This document shows positions 34,712 through 47,267 of a stretch of DNA of 64,000 nucleotides, one piece after another. The position numbers and the translations under genes are program-made. Numbering within the stretch: the stretch's first letter is position 1; each line of letters starts with the position of its first letter. Source of the DNA: Omphiscola glabra (Eukaryota; Mollusca; Gastropoda; Lymnaeidae); the NCBI GenBank assembly GCA_964017045.1, contig OZ024811.1, positions 17,010,312 through 17,074,311 on the forward strand, in the 5' to 3' direction. The notes under the pieces were generated by a model. The model was not told the DNA's origin, did no database searches, and saw only the letters and a list, made by a program, of their open reading frames with translations.

Positions 34712-36830
34712 ATAGTCCATGCAATTATCTTTCCTTTGATACCAAACAGTTGTTCATTATATTTCTTTTGATTTTGAAATTCATTATAGTTAACATAACA
34801 ACACTTATTAATTGTTATTAGCCCTGGTTTGAGTATCGTATTCTTTGTTATAGTATTTATCATATGTGAAGTCTTTTGTTGTGTACTGTTTTAGAATGAG
34901 CCATACACTTAAATAAGAGATTAATTTCTCCATATTGATAACAATGCGTAACACAAATGTACACCTATAATGGCTGGTACGTAAACTCACTGTATAGCTA
35001 AAATAGCGTTTAAGGAACGTCCCTCTATTGATTTGCTGCGACGCCTCTCTCTTACTTCACTACACACATGAAGCGCAACACTCCAGAACCTCCTGCTTAA
35101 AAGCGCATATAGCGAAATCGATATGGCATTAAACGTCACCTTGCGCTACACACAATCTACACGGTTCTCAGAAATGAGTGTTTTAGACCGCTGCATGACG
35201 TGACGAGACAAGTCTGTTTGAAATTGATTTTCTCCCCTTGTAAAATTTCAATCATTACCGGCCCATGTCTCACAACAAAAGAGACCGACATTCACAACGA
35301 GACCATCACCAACCAAAGAGGCAACATTCAAGAATTTTTCAATTGAAGCGGTCACAAAAAGAATCAAGCTAACAACAGTCCATATCGTACCGCACGAGTA
35401 GAAACATACTTCAGAATTACATATGTATTACAAATTTATTTTTTCTTCAAGTTTAAAAATTGTTGCCGCGTTTCCATAATTATTTATGAACCACTTGTGC
35501 TTAAAACCATACGGATTCGGCTTAAGGTCAACGTTTAATAACGGTACTTTTAAATCCGACATTAATGTCATTTGATTTTGACATTGGACAGAGACTGGTC
35601 AGGTATTTTATTTATTTCGCTAAATTATTATAGTTTTGAATATTTTTTTTTTTTTGTGATAAGAATTAATGTTTTATTTTATTTTTAATAAAAAACTATA
35701 TTGGTGTTTTTTTATTCATTGTACAACTTTTACATATTATATGTATCAGACCTGTTTACCTTCAAACTCTTAAAATCGTACAATATCATCACAAAATCGT
35801 TAAATACATTATCTTGATAGTAAAACAAATATATATATTTTTTATGATGTATGCACCTCAAAATAGTCCATTGTACGCTAAAATCGTTAGAGTAAACAGG
35901 TCTGATGTATGCCAATAAAAACTTAATTTATTCTTGCATTACATTTAGAATTATAAAACACAACTTCGTTGATTTTTCTCATTTCATCATAGTTAATATT
36001 ATGACCATTAGCAGCATAACTTATGTCCAAATAAACGACCATACTTTTCTGTATTTTATTATATCAAAAAGTCCTAATGCCATTCACTTATTAGCCATGT
36101 GGTCTTACTGGGTGCTGGTCATACGTTGGTGACCATTGACTATCGATCTGTGCTCAGATGTAACTTGTCATAGTTTTTACTGTTCTGCAATCAAACTTTA
36201 ACAAAAGATGAGCTTTTTTTAAACTCTACTTATCAGAGTGTATACTGTGCAGAAATGTAACTTACCAGAGTATGTGCTATGCTGAACGTTCAAAGCGCTG
36301 AAATCTTACTCAATAAAAGGTGAGATGCTCTCAAAATTTAAAATGTATATTTTTTGTTCCCTAATACACATTATTATAAAAATCACATACTTCATTTTAT
36401 GAAGTCACTTTACCATACAGCCAACATCTCTTGCCTGCCATGATCACCAAACACCAGAGCTTAAACTGAACTCATTACAGCTTTATTTACGGCGCAAAAC
36501 TCACAACTGCATTGATACCATTTCTTAGGTGAGTCATGCTACATTCTATAGCTGCTCGAATGTCTAAAAATTTAAAGTTTGACCAAATCATGAATTCCAA
36601 CCAATAGAAAACCCACAAATCACCCATTCATTTATGATCATGTAGAATAAGATAAGATAAGGTAATATGAAATAATATATTTTTATAATCCAAGTAAATG
36701 GACATGAGTGTTTTTTTCATTCATTGTACATACATTATTTTCAGTCTCGAAAATTCTTGTTTGAGTCTATCGTTTCTCATTAAATTTAGTCTGTAGCAAG
36801 ACTTTCGTTGAATAATTATACGGTAAGAAT
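34712..36830. other. Intergenic AT-rich DNA, no gene seen
   Basis: Short frames only (for example 35730-35915 and 35905-36132), without domain, splice or codon evidence. Confidence 0.5.
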
Positions 36831-37010
36831 CATTGGCGTAGCGAGGGGTGAGCAATGGGGCATCATGCCCCCGGTGCTACTCAGTAAGGGGCACCAAATG
36901 GTCCGCAAAACAATATATTTTACATATAATATTGTATGGTTTTCGATAGGGGGAGGGGGCGCTAAAAAGATATTGTGCTCCGGGCGTGAGTTAAGCTCGC
37001 TACGCCACTG
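36831..37010. mobile_element. hAT-type MITE, 180 bp
   Basis: Termini CATTGGCGTAGCGAGG and GCTCGCTACGCCACTG are inverted repeats. Flanks GTAAGAAT (36823-36830) and GTAAGAGT (37011-37018) are an 8-bp target-site duplication with one change. Internal GGGGCACCAAATGG and GGGGGCGCTAAAAAG match the element at 48919-49105 in the opposite orientation. No coding sequence. Confidence 0.9.
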
Positions 37011-37018
37011 GTAAGAGT

Positions 37019-38895
37019 AACTGTTGAGTTCCTGACTGTGAGTTGTAATTTTGAACAGTCTTGATTTTTTGTTTGAAAGGAGTTCTGGTTCTTGTTCGGT
37101 ACGTTGCTGCAATAATATCAATACTATCAATAATAGTTCTATTTTTTATCCAAGATCTGGGAAAATTCTTTTTGTATGTAGCCGATTTGTCTTTGGGTAG
37201 TTGTTTTGATCTTGCCATTAGTTTAGTAAGTAATGGTCCGTAAAATATTAGTAGATATTACATAGAAGAAACGTTACACAGGTTGCTATCTTTATTTAGT
37301 TCAGGAGACCCGCATCCCCAAAGTATTTTTTGGCGTTTAAAAAAGGGGTACACAAAAACACATGAAAACATTTGTCAACATAACCAATAACAGTTTTAGT
37401 TAATACATTTTAAAAGTCAGGTCTCATTTTTCTTTTTGCCTTTTTTTTAATGTTTCATCTTCAAATGTAAATTAGTTCCCAATCTCCTCTCACATAATTT
37501 TGTAAAAAGCAAACGAGATTATTTAATTATTCAAACTTTAAGACACCAATTAAATCTTAATATCGTAATAAGAAAATGTTTAATGTTGCAATCGTCTAAC
37601 CGACAGAAAAAAACACGTTTTGAACACCTTTTAGGTTGTAAACCATAGTTTGGTAAACAGGGTTATAGTCGATATTGACACTATCGTGGCTCACGGCGAA
37701 CATCTTAATTACATTTCTACTACCAAATTGTGAAGACACATTAATTATTTTATTTTTAAGATCATTATTCTCTTTGATGTAATCAAATCTTTCTGAAAAG
37801 AAATGTCATGTATAAATATGTGTAGGTCACTATCAAGTGAACTTTTTTTTTTGCTTTAAAATGTTCCACATTTCCAATGGACTAAAAAGGAAGATTCAAA
37901 AGTTGACCTTTAATAAGTATCAAATTTTATATGAAGCAGCCAACGAACAAACTCGTTATAACTCTAAACATAAAACTTTACCTATTGATAAGGTATATTA
38001 TGGACATATTTTGTGGTGGCAAACAGAACAGTATAACTTGAAACAATAATATTTTAATTATTTGTAATTTATCTAGCAATTTCCTAATAAAAAAAAGATC
38101 AAATTACCTAACATCACCTTGGAATATTTCAAAATTTCTAAAACCTAACTACGTTCAAGCACGTTTACCACAGAACACACCTAGATTCGCTTGTGGCAAG
38201 TGTCTAGCCTGATAAGATACGATTCTTCATTAATTCCAAATAAATTGAAACGTTTTTATATGAAATTGTACATATTGAATTTGATCACATGAATAAATAC
38301 ATATTTAAAACAAAACAAAATTTTACAATGATTAAAATTTAAACACAAATAACAGAAATGCTTCGGGGGGAGGGGGGGTGGAATCAGAGTTTATTAAAAC
38401 CGAAGGGATGCTCAATCCATCTGCTGACAGCTAACCTGAGGTAGGCTACAGCTATGGAGCAGGTGATTGCGTATGTTGGTCAATGATGTGTAGCCTGACT
38501 GAGCCCTGCCAATGAAATTACACATCTAAAGTGTGGTGGAATGCAAGACCAAAACTATTAGAGTTGCTCACAAAGCTCCCCAGGGGTAGCGTATAGTAAG
38601 ATTGTTTCCTTGTCACGTGTTAAAGACAGTGTTCAAATATTGGTTATTTGTAATGCAGGACTCTATCTAGGTCATAAAATAAACACCCGTGAAAGCGGAG
38701 TAAGTGATCCAATCGCCTCACCGTTGTCACTACCATCTGATGGACCAGCGCTAAAGAAGCTGTTCCAAAATAGAAGGTATTTATCAATTTAATTAAAGAG
38801 ATATTGCTTGTGTTAGGTCATATGACCTTTAAGAAGTATGATTGCTTTACGAATAATTAAAGTGAAAAATGTTAAACTGCGTGACCCTTCAAAAC
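37019..38895. other. Intergenic DNA, no gene seen
   Basis: AT-rich with homopolymers. Short frames at 37837-38049 and 38610-38792 carry no recognisable feature. Confidence 0.5.
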
Positions 38896-38899
38896 AGCC

Positions 38900-39000
38900 G
38901 TTGACAAATCGGATCCCGACAAATCGATCCCGACAAATTGATCCCGACAAAAAATCAATCCCAACAAATCGATCCCGACAAATCGATCCCGACAAAAGCC
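38900..39000. repeat. 14-bp minisatellite (GACAAATCGATCCC)
   Basis: About seven copies with minor variants. Confidence 0.93.
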
Positions 39001-39099
39001 TTGGGAAAAAATACCTATCAATCAGATACGTGAGAACAGTGCCTCCGTCATTCAGTTTGGATCCTAACCAGCCAGCAAATGGTTAGCCTTGCAGAGTCA

Positions 39100-39262
39100 T
39101 CTTCCACTTTCAGTGTTATCCTTAGGACACAATTTCCACTTTCAGTGTTATCCTTAGGACACAATTTCCACTTTCAGTGTTATCCTTAGGACACAATTTC
39201 CACTTTCAGTGTTATCCTTAGGACACAATTTCCACTTTCAGTGTTATCCGTAGGACACAATT
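39100..39262. repeat. 32-bp minisatellite
   Basis: Five nearly identical copies of a unit containing TTCCACTTTCAGTGTTATCC and TTAGGACACAA, 32 bp apart (39103, 39135 and so on). Confidence 0.96.
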
Positions 39263-39344
39263 ATGGCGGATATTTTAAAATTTCTTACATTTGGTAACCA
39301 CACTGAATCAAAAAGTGCTGTTGTTTTTTCTTAAATAAAACTTT

Positions 39345-39790
39345 ATATTACGTTCCGTATTGCTGGTGGCTGGAAAAATCTTCGGACGGCTCATTGACCC
39401 ACTTGCCTTGAACCTATCGACCTGACATTTGGTACATTTTCAGCCCCACCCTTCAACCCCTGAATCACGTTTTGTCTTTTTTTTTTTAAAGAGGGACATC
39501 AAGGAAATATGACGCCATTGATTTTACGAAATAAAATTCCCGATAACTGTGATAAAAAAAAATGTTTAAAAAAAAAAAAAAAAGATTCGAAAGTGCGTTT
39601 GATGGCGTATTTATTTTTCCTGATATGTTAAAATAAATCTGGGGTGTAAACGCGGGTGGGTCATTACAATATTAATATAGTCCAGGGGCGTGAACAAAAA
39701 AGTTCAGTTTCGAGCCTTAGGGGGAGTACTTATTGTGATTCTTATAAAGTGCGTTACTTGTATGCATGGTTTGTCTAATTGTTACCCCCC
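39345..39790. repeat. Dispersed repeat related to 7985-8300
   Basis: Same orientation and block order as the earlier copy, separated by insertions and homopolymer runs. Ends at a poly-C tract (39784-39797). Confidence 0.65.
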
Positions 39791-40245
39791 CCCCCCCACA
39801 CACTTTTTCCAAAAATATGCTTGATATTAGATTTTATATTATAAGATTATTGCGCAAAAATTTCACAAGGCCTGAAATACTTTTATTCCATCCTAAACAA
39901 TCTCAGGAACACTTCTATCAAAAATCACTTCGCAACATCTTTCATAAGTACCAACATCCCACCACTTATGACAAACAGCATCGCATTACTACAAAGAAGG
40001 AATTCTTAATTATTTTTTTTTTAAATCTGCAGAGACCTGTTTAGTGTGTTAACATTTAACAATAATACATATTTGTTTTGTTTTATTTTATTTTTTTTAT
40101 TTTTTTCAGTTTGTAATCAAGCAAAAGATGAACTTTCAAATTTCAAATCGGAATGCTTGACAACGTTTTCATTCACCTGATGTTTGAGTTTTGTGATTTA
40201 ATCACGTATGTATTTGATTAAAGATTAAAAAAAAACAAGTTTAAA

Positions 40246-41265
40246 ATGAATAGAAGCGATGTCAGACAGCTGAAAGATTGGGACTGCAAAAAAAATCCTA
40301 AACACGAATTGTTTTTTAAAATCGATGACTTTTCTAATTCACTTCTCCCCGTGCCTTACAGTCAGGAAGAGAAATTCAATGACCTGGTTAGATCTCTTTG
40401 TGATATCGTAGTAAGGATATGTGTGAGTGAAGTAAGCGCAGCACGACCTGTGGAAGAATATGAGCATGAATCTGATAGCGGAAGTGGATACGTTTCATTT
40501 GCAAAGATTACAGAGTTCAAAACACAAAAAACCAAATGCCCATGTGATTTTTGTAAAGAAAACCCAGTTGCTACGTGGGGGAAAATTACTGTTAGATCGG
40601 TCGCGCATGTTGTGTGGGACGACGTTGAAGCCCGAAGTGCTAAATGCATATTAGACTTTAATAGTTCAAAAAGTATAGAGCTACAAGCGTATAAAGTGAG
40701 CGGCCGTAACGAAGACGATGACCTTACTGCGTTACAATGTTATACACATGACTTGGAACTCACGTGTGAACTTAAAAATAAGATTCAAGAGTTTGACGGC
40801 TTGCACGCGGTGCTGTATCGGCTTTATGAGAAAGTGCCCAAACGTGATCTTGTTCTGATTGTGTCTCACCCGCATGGATGTCCCAAGCATGCTTCATGGG
40901 GACGCATCACCTCAGTTGAGGAGGATGAAAGGACCAATGATGAAAAGAAATTCTACAGGCTCCACTACGACTGCCCTACTTGCCCGGGAAGCAGCGGGGC
41001 ACCTGTTTACTCGTTAATGAGAAAAAGCATATGGATAATGCCCCCACATAAGTTTGCCATTGATACAAACGGAGGGAGCTCTTCAGTATGGGAAAAGAGG
41101 CAAAATCAAGAGCTACCTCATGATGTGGTTAATAATGAGGAGCTGATTGACCAAGGGCTACCCAATGAAACGACATCTACTATACATCTTACTAATGATG
41201 AGCTAAATAACCAAGGGCTACCTAATGAAGAGCTATCTAATCTAAGTGTGAAGAAGAGCTAACTA
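40246..41265 (+). CDS. Putative intracellular PA-clan (trypsin-fold) serine peptidase, copy 2, intact
   Basis: ATG 40246 opens 338 codons to TAA, in one exon. No signal peptide or membrane segment is visible. Order of features: N-terminal region with LLPVPYS (about 33-39), CPCDFC (98-103), a strand GKITVRSVAHVV with candidate catalytic His121, CYTHDLEL with candidate Asp169, VLIVSHPHGC (203-212), and CPTCPGSSGAPVYS with nucleophile candidate Ser250 (GSSGAP for the usual GDSGGP). The tail (about 290-338) is acidic and repetitive, with NEELIDQGLPNE and NDELNNQGLPNE. A pyrimidine-rich acceptor ending TTTTTTCAG near 40110 suggests a 5'UTR intron. The peptidase fold and triad are inferred from spacing and motifs; the substrate is unknown. 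FAM111-like or self-processing immune peptidases are the nearest concepts, not an assignment. Confidence 0.8.
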
Positions 41266-41279
41266 AGGAAATATATATT

Positions 41280-41412
41280 TAAGCATTACCTTACCAAGTG
41301 GTAAGACATCAAGCGTTACCTTACCAAGTGGTAAGACATCAAGCGTTACCTTACCAAGTGGTAAGACATCAAGCGTTACATTACCAAGTGGTAAGACATC
41401 AAGCGTTACATC
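41280..41412. repeat. 30-bp minisatellite with a perfect palindrome in each unit
   Basis: Four full copies of AAGCGTTACCTTACCAAGTG plus GTAAGACATC and a partial fifth, starting about 15 bp after the peptidase stop codon. Each unit contains CTTACC-AAGT-GGTAAG, a 6-bp stem with a 4-nt loop (the two C-to-A variants break one pair). Confidence 0.97.
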
Positions 41413-42593
41413 TGGAACTAACGCAAAATAAGTTAACACATAAATACACATTTTTATGTTGTAGTTACTATTTAAAAAAAAAAAAATATCTAAGTGGAAA
41501 TACATTTAACCATAATTTGATTATGTGTATACTTTATTGTTAATGTATATATAAACGTGTCTTACTTGTTATATAATTAATCAGATAATTTAGAGCGGTA
41601 AACGAATGTCAACAATGTAAGCCAAAACTTTTTTTTTTCTCTTAAGTAAAAAAAAAATAATTCATCTGTTTCAGCAGAACATTTAACATAAAAGAATCGT
41701 TGTTTTGATGTAGAAGCGAGCACTTTGTTAGTTTGAGCCATGTAGTCTCCAGTCATAATGAGATTTTGGTGGGCAATGATATGTTTTAACAAGCGTTTTT
41801 ATAATGTATATGTATCTTTTTTTTAAAAAAAGTATTACAATAATTTCTTAAAGTAACTTTTTGCGATTTGTATTTATTTTTTTAATGAGCCAGCAATCAA
41901 CTCAACTGAACTCAATAATTCTATTTTGAAATTAACATAAACTTGATAGTAAATTGTAGCACTATTCAGGTCAATATCATTATTTTTTCATGCATCTTTT
42001 TGTGCTCGCTTTCAGTTTTATTAGCAATCAATTGTTTTTAAAAATCCCATTTTTTTATGAATGTCTGTGCAATTTTTAATATGTATACTAACTCCCATTT
42101 GTTTTATGGCTATTTATGATGTTTTTGTTTAGTTTTTTAATGAATGGAACTTAGATTGTTTATTTATAGGTTCAATGATATCTCACTTTTTATTTTAAAA
42201 CATAGAATGTATCTCAAATAAAGTTTAAAAATCAAAAGTGTTTTTGCGTCCATTGAAAGAATGTTTGAAAGCTTTACACATGAAAAAAAAAAAAAACTAT
42301 AATCAATCCAGTATTAATTATGCAAGCGAAAGTGTTAAGTGTTTAGATGTTCGATTTTATCGGATACAGAGGCAGCTTTGAATTTCACGCAATCCATTCA
42401 GCCCCAAAGCCTAACGAGAGCTTCTAAATTGCCCTAACCAGAAAAGGGTTTGCCTAACCCCTGGTCTAGAGCCTTGATTTCAATGTGTTTAAATTACTGA
42501 ACATTTTACCACATAAAAATATCGGTTTAAAGTATACAAGCATGCATTGAAAACCATGCTACAACTTTTTCTCTAGTTACCCTTACTATCTAA
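41413..42593. other. AT-rich 3' flank of peptidase copy 2
   Basis: No exon seen. AATAAA occurs at about 42219, which could serve as a distal poly(A) signal, but nothing ties it to the gene. Confidence 0.45.
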
Positions 42594-42827
42594 CAGATTT
42601 CTTCCTTTCTATTCAACCAAACAACACCCATGCGATAGCTTCGCTCCTCCGCACACACTCGTATTCTTTCTGTTCCCAAGACACGCACTAAAACATTAGG
42701 TGAACGATATTTGTCATTCTGCATCCCCAAACAACTGACTTCTTTCCCACTACACATATGTAATATACCGACCATCCTGGCCTTCAAAACTGCATTCAAA
42801 ACTAGACTCAAGACAAATCTCATTTAA
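42594..42827 (+). pseudogene. LINE reverse transcriptase C-terminal fragment
   Basis: Plus-strand frame reads QISSFLFNQTTPMR, stop, LRSSAHTRILSVPKTRTKTL, then FCIPKQLTSFPLHICNIPTI and AFKTAFKTRLKTNLI to TAA 42825-42827. This is the typical end of CR1/L2-like LINE ORF2 proteins (PRTRTKTLG...FSFCAPKQWN.LP...AFKTALKT in family terms). One in-frame stop. The 77-codon minus-strand frame over it is a shadow. Confidence 0.8.
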
Positions 42828-42867
42828 ACTGTACTATCCCGACTGACTCCGACCCCCACCCTCCCCC

Positions 42868-43008
42868 CATACGTTTGAAATGTTAATTCTTCAGTTTTAC
42901 TAAAATAAACTACCACAAATGACATCCAAACAGAATTGAGCTTAATGGTACCCGGGTCCGAATGGCGGCGCTGCGTGTCCGGATCCATTTTGACTAACGT
43001 ATATTGCA
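42868..43008 (-). mobile_element. Dispersed coding-like fragment B, copy 2
   Basis: Minus strand reads MDPDTQRRHSDPGTIKLN then VWMSFVVVYFSKTEELTFQ, matching 34580-34711 at nucleotide and amino acid level. In this copy the stop of copy 1 is a Lys codon. Function unknown. Confidence 0.6.
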
Positions 43009-43389
43009 TTCAACTATCTTTAATTTAATACCTCATTCGGTCTAACAAACCCAACAATAATATTTTAAATCGTTTTTTAATCCCAACCTCTCACTTCTGG
43101 TACCCGTGTACCTATAGGTGCAGCCCTTTTGCTTAGCCTATTTTTAAAACAATAATATTAGTATTATCTTTTACAGTTTCCTTTATGTTTCCTTTTAGAA
43201 AGCATTGGCCCGAAGGTTGACGTGAGGAAATTCTAAGGACAAGGAATTAGCAGTGACTGTCAAAGTGGGATTTGATTCGTGGACTAATTACAAAAGTTAA
43301 GAACAAAGTAAGTGGCAAAAATATTGGTTTAAAATAATTTTATGAATTAATAATTAAGCGATTGCACATGTTATTCTTGTGACACGAAC

Positions 43390-43640
43390 TGAACGTCTGT
43401 TTGACAGATGCCGAACCGAACATTTGTCTAACAGATGCCCAACTGAATGAACGTCGATCTAACAGATGCCGTACTGACTGGTTGTCTAACAGATTCCGAA
43501 ACTGACCGTTTGTCCAACAGATGCCGAAACTAAATGTTTGTCTAACAAAAGAGGAAGTGACCATTTGTCCAACAGATGCCTTACTGACCATTTGTCAAAC
43601 AGATATCAAAATGACAGTTTTCCTAACAGATTCTCATCTG
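43390..43640. repeat. 27-28-bp minisatellite
   Basis: About nine degenerate copies of CATTTGTCCAACAGATGCC plus a variable ACTGAC-type spacer. The Thr/Asp-rich frame at 43521-43877 starts within it. Confidence 0.88.
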
Positions 43641-43959
43641 CATAACTATTCACAATCCGAGTATTGTATAAATAATAATAACTGCACATTTGATTCTAAG
43701 TATCAGGATATGTTTGAAAATGTTAACTTCACGTTCATAATAAACATTCACTTCACATCCTTCTCATTTTCGGTAACCAGTTGGAAGGTAAATGCATTCA
43801 TTTACAATGATTACGAATTTACTCTAATGATAGTGGTGGATAAAAAAAAGCCTATTCACAAAGAATTTAACTTATAACTTTTAATCAAATTTATTGTAAT
43901 AGCAAACACATGTAGCTTTCTTTGATAACCTCATGCTTTGCAGTCTTGTAATATGTGTG

Positions 43960-45650
43960 GTTACACCAACCCCCCCCCCACCTCCATAAGCCCCTTTTTG
44001 CTCATTTTGGGGGCTTGACTCGTTTACTGCTGTGTTTGACAGGGTCAGACGTACATCAGGTGGTTCGCAGCCATCCTGTAAGGATCGCTCCAGGATCAGT
44101 TGCATTTTCTCGCTATTTCCTGGTAAAGGGTGCTTATTCTCAAGTGAATGGCCCGCATCCATAAAGGAGGGTCTTTTAAGCCTTGTTCGCTTTACCCAGC
44201 GGTCTTGTAATTGGAAAAAAGGGTTCCATTCTTTCCATTCGATGATAACGCACTACGGTAGTTAGGAGAGCCTTGTCCCTCCTAATGTGGAGTTGTTCTA
44301 TGTATGAGATGATTTCCACGGCAGCCGTGGGTGTAATTCGTAGCGCCCCACATACAAATCTTAGAGCTCGATTTTGTATCCGGTCCAGTCCCTCTAGAGC
44401 CGTACGGTTTGAAAAGGCCTGCACTGGGAGGCTGTAGACCAGGGCACCTCTTACACTCCCGAGATAAAGTGTTCTCAGGAGTCTTGCATCATCTCCCGAA
44501 GTGGTGCTTGCAAGTTTCTTCACCAGGCTGAGTTTACTCGTGGCTCGAGCGCCGAGTTCCCGCACATGGTTATGCAGCTGCAGTTTCTGCTCCAGCTTTA
44601 TTACCAAAGACGTGTGTGATTGATCCCATTTGAGTGACTTCCAACAGATGTAATCATCAATATCTTCTTTGAGAACATTCCTTCCATTGGTAAATATTGA
44701 ATAGACAATTTTCTCCGCATTCACCACCAATCTCCATTTCCAAGCGTAATCTTGTGTCTTTGTGAGATCACTTTGCTACCGGCTCTGCAATTGCTGGATG
44801 GATTTACCAGAGCTCCAAATTGCCAAATCAATCGCGAACATTGTGTTCTTTGTTACCAAGAGTGACTGCAGGTCATGCATTTACGCCAGGAACAAGGTGC
44901 AGCTCAAGGCCGACCCCTGTGGGAGCCCATCCTCGAGTGCATACATGTTTGAAACATTGTCCCAGACACGGCTGGTTATCGTGCGATTTGATAGAAAAGA
45001 ATGAATCCCTTGGTGCATATTGGCAGTTACTCCTAGCAGTTGTAACTTGTACAGTAGACATGTCCTCCAGACTTTGCCGTAGGCGTTCTGGAGGTCAAAG
45101 AGCACCGCGACAGTATGATTCTTCATCTGAAGCTCATTGGTGGTGCTTTGGATAAACTGGATCACCTGATCCATAGGTTGCATCCCCTTGCGAAAGCCGC
45201 CTTGGTTGGTTGGAATGCTCTTGGTTCGTTCCAAGAACCAATAGAGTCTTGCGTTGACCATTCGCTACACTACTTCTCCAACACACGAAGTGGGGGAAAT
45301 GGGTCGGTAGCTAGACAGTTGGTGATTTGGCTTACCCTCTTTGGGAATTGGAATAATCACCGCTCTTTACCACGCCTTTATCAGGACGCCTGACGTCCAG
45401 GTTTTGTTGATAAAGTTTATTAATGCACTTGTTGCGGTCTTGCCCAAATGTTTGAGCATTTCATTACACACTCTATCAGGGCCTGGAGCTTTACCTGTTT
45501 TGCACTTACCGAGGGCTGTTAACAACTCGGCCAACCTGAAAGGTGCCGTGAAAACCTTTTGGTGTGGTCCCACTCGTTCTAACAAGAAATTGCCGCCGTC
45601 TACGACTGGGAACACCTAATTAGCTTCGCTTTGAAAAGCTTCAAAGATAG
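43960..45650 (-). pseudogene. LINE (I/Jockey-like) reverse transcriptase, 5'-truncated and inactivated
   Basis: Reading minus strand: VFTAPFRLAELLTALGKCK, TGKAPGPDRVCNEML (45400-45600); GGFRKGMQPMDQVIQF, AVLFDLQNAYGKVWR, DGLPQGSALSCTLF (44900-45220); then MFAIDLAIWSSG where [YF]xDD should stand, so one catalytic Asp is gone; then KLSLVKKLASTTSGDDA and LEGLDRIQNRALRFVCGA (44176-44560). After a frameshift near 44175 the frame continues RLKRPSFMDAGHSL to about 43960. Stops and shifts between blocks and the absence of endonuclease mark a dead 5'-truncated copy. It is the same family as 20850-21560. Confidence 0.88.
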
Positions 45651-46152
45651 GAACGGAGGACACCCTTCTGGAACGGAAGAAACTCCAACACTTATTGATC
45701 CGCCGCGATCAACCGTGAAATTATATAAGGCTTTGTTCACCTCGATTGAACATATGACCTTGAGCAAATATAGCACTTGTAATGATGATACTATTAGTAT
45801 TTTAGGGGCACTTTTTTTAAATTCCACTTTGTATGTATATATTCTCTAACGAAGGAGTGAACTACGAAGTCAACGTAAATATGCATCGTGAATAAACGTT
45901 TGCAGTTATTTGCCCTTTTGACAAAGATTTCGTTTCAGTTGTTAAGTACATAGATAGGTTATTACTAATGTGTGGTAATTTGTGTTATTCAAATTAGTCC
46001 CCTAGACAGAGTGCCAAGAGGATATCTCATATGAGAGATACCTTTCAAAGTCGAGAAGTTTTCTTTTTATGATCGTTAAGTATTGTAATGTAGCTTGTAT
46101 TATTTAATTTCACACTTCACGTTTTGCCTCCCATATTTTCTTGAGACTATAT

Positions 46153-46546
46153 CAGTGGTCGGCACATCGCAGCTCGCGAGCCACATACGGCTCTTTAGCG
46201 ACATGAATTTGCGACACATCATTTGCGTCTATTGCCTCAGTCCTTCCAACCCCTAGTGCATGATACCCTCAAACAGTTACTCTTGTAACCAGTGAAATAT
46301 CCTCATCAACACCAGACACAGAGACATTGCAAATCCCATCTACATTCATAGGAGCCATAATGATCAATAAATTGATTGTGGGACCTTAATATATAGAAGA
46401 AGAAGAATGTGGCTCGGCGACTCGGCTACAAATCGGTATTGACTCCGAAAAACATCGTTCTTGAAAGGAAATTTGGCTCTCAAAACAATTTAATAGTCCT
46501 GATGCTGACTTTTGGCTTTTTTGACGAACGAGTAGGCCGACCATTG
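46153..46546. mobile_element. hAT-like MITE, eroded
   Basis: Ends CAGTGGTCGGC and GCCGACCATTG form inverted repeats. Inside are GCTCGCGAGCC and CGGCTCTTTAGCGAC. The 8-bp flanks GACTATAT and CGCTAAAT match at only five positions, so the duplication is decayed. Sub-terminal sequence is shared with 49795-49993. Confidence 0.75.
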
Positions 46547-47267
46547 CGCTAAATGAAACATGAACCCTAAATTCTCTGTCACTTTTCTTATAGCCCTGTC
46601 AAAATAATTTTGCCCCATTTCCACAGCTAAACAGATATAGTGATGACAATGAGCTTAAGGTCGATGACAACATCTTTCATGTGATGTAACAACATGTATC
46701 CATTGTTACGAAGAAATTCCATCAACTATAAAAAAATTGGAAAAATGTTATTGCTTCATTAAAAAACCGTTTGTTCTCATCATTAGTGATCTTCCTTCTA
46801 AGGACAATTTAATTCAAAATCTGTTTATTTGATTTGATAGGTGCTTTTGGTGCAAAGATGTTTTGCGTGAAATGTGTTGTAGTGATTTTTGAATTGAAAA
46901 TGCGCATTCTTATCCCGATGTTGCCAAGATGGTTCTAAGATCGCTGATTCAATTAATTTGCAACCACCTATGAGTGTGAGACGGCTTGTCATCCTAAATT
47001 GCCACACCCCTACAGTCACCGTTATGGACATACTTGTTCCCACCCCTGTCGACAGTGTAATTTTGACGCCCTCGTTGTCAGTATAATAAAGAAATTGACA
47101 AAATTAGTCTTCATGAGGGTTTCGCCCTTTCTTTCCTTGGGCAAACACGTTTTGACTATGAGCCTATGTATTGGTGTTATCAACTTTCTCTGTGTGTACA
47201 GCCTTTTCTATCCAAAGTACAATTTCCCTTATTTTTGTAATCCTTTCTCAAGGACAATACCCTAGAC

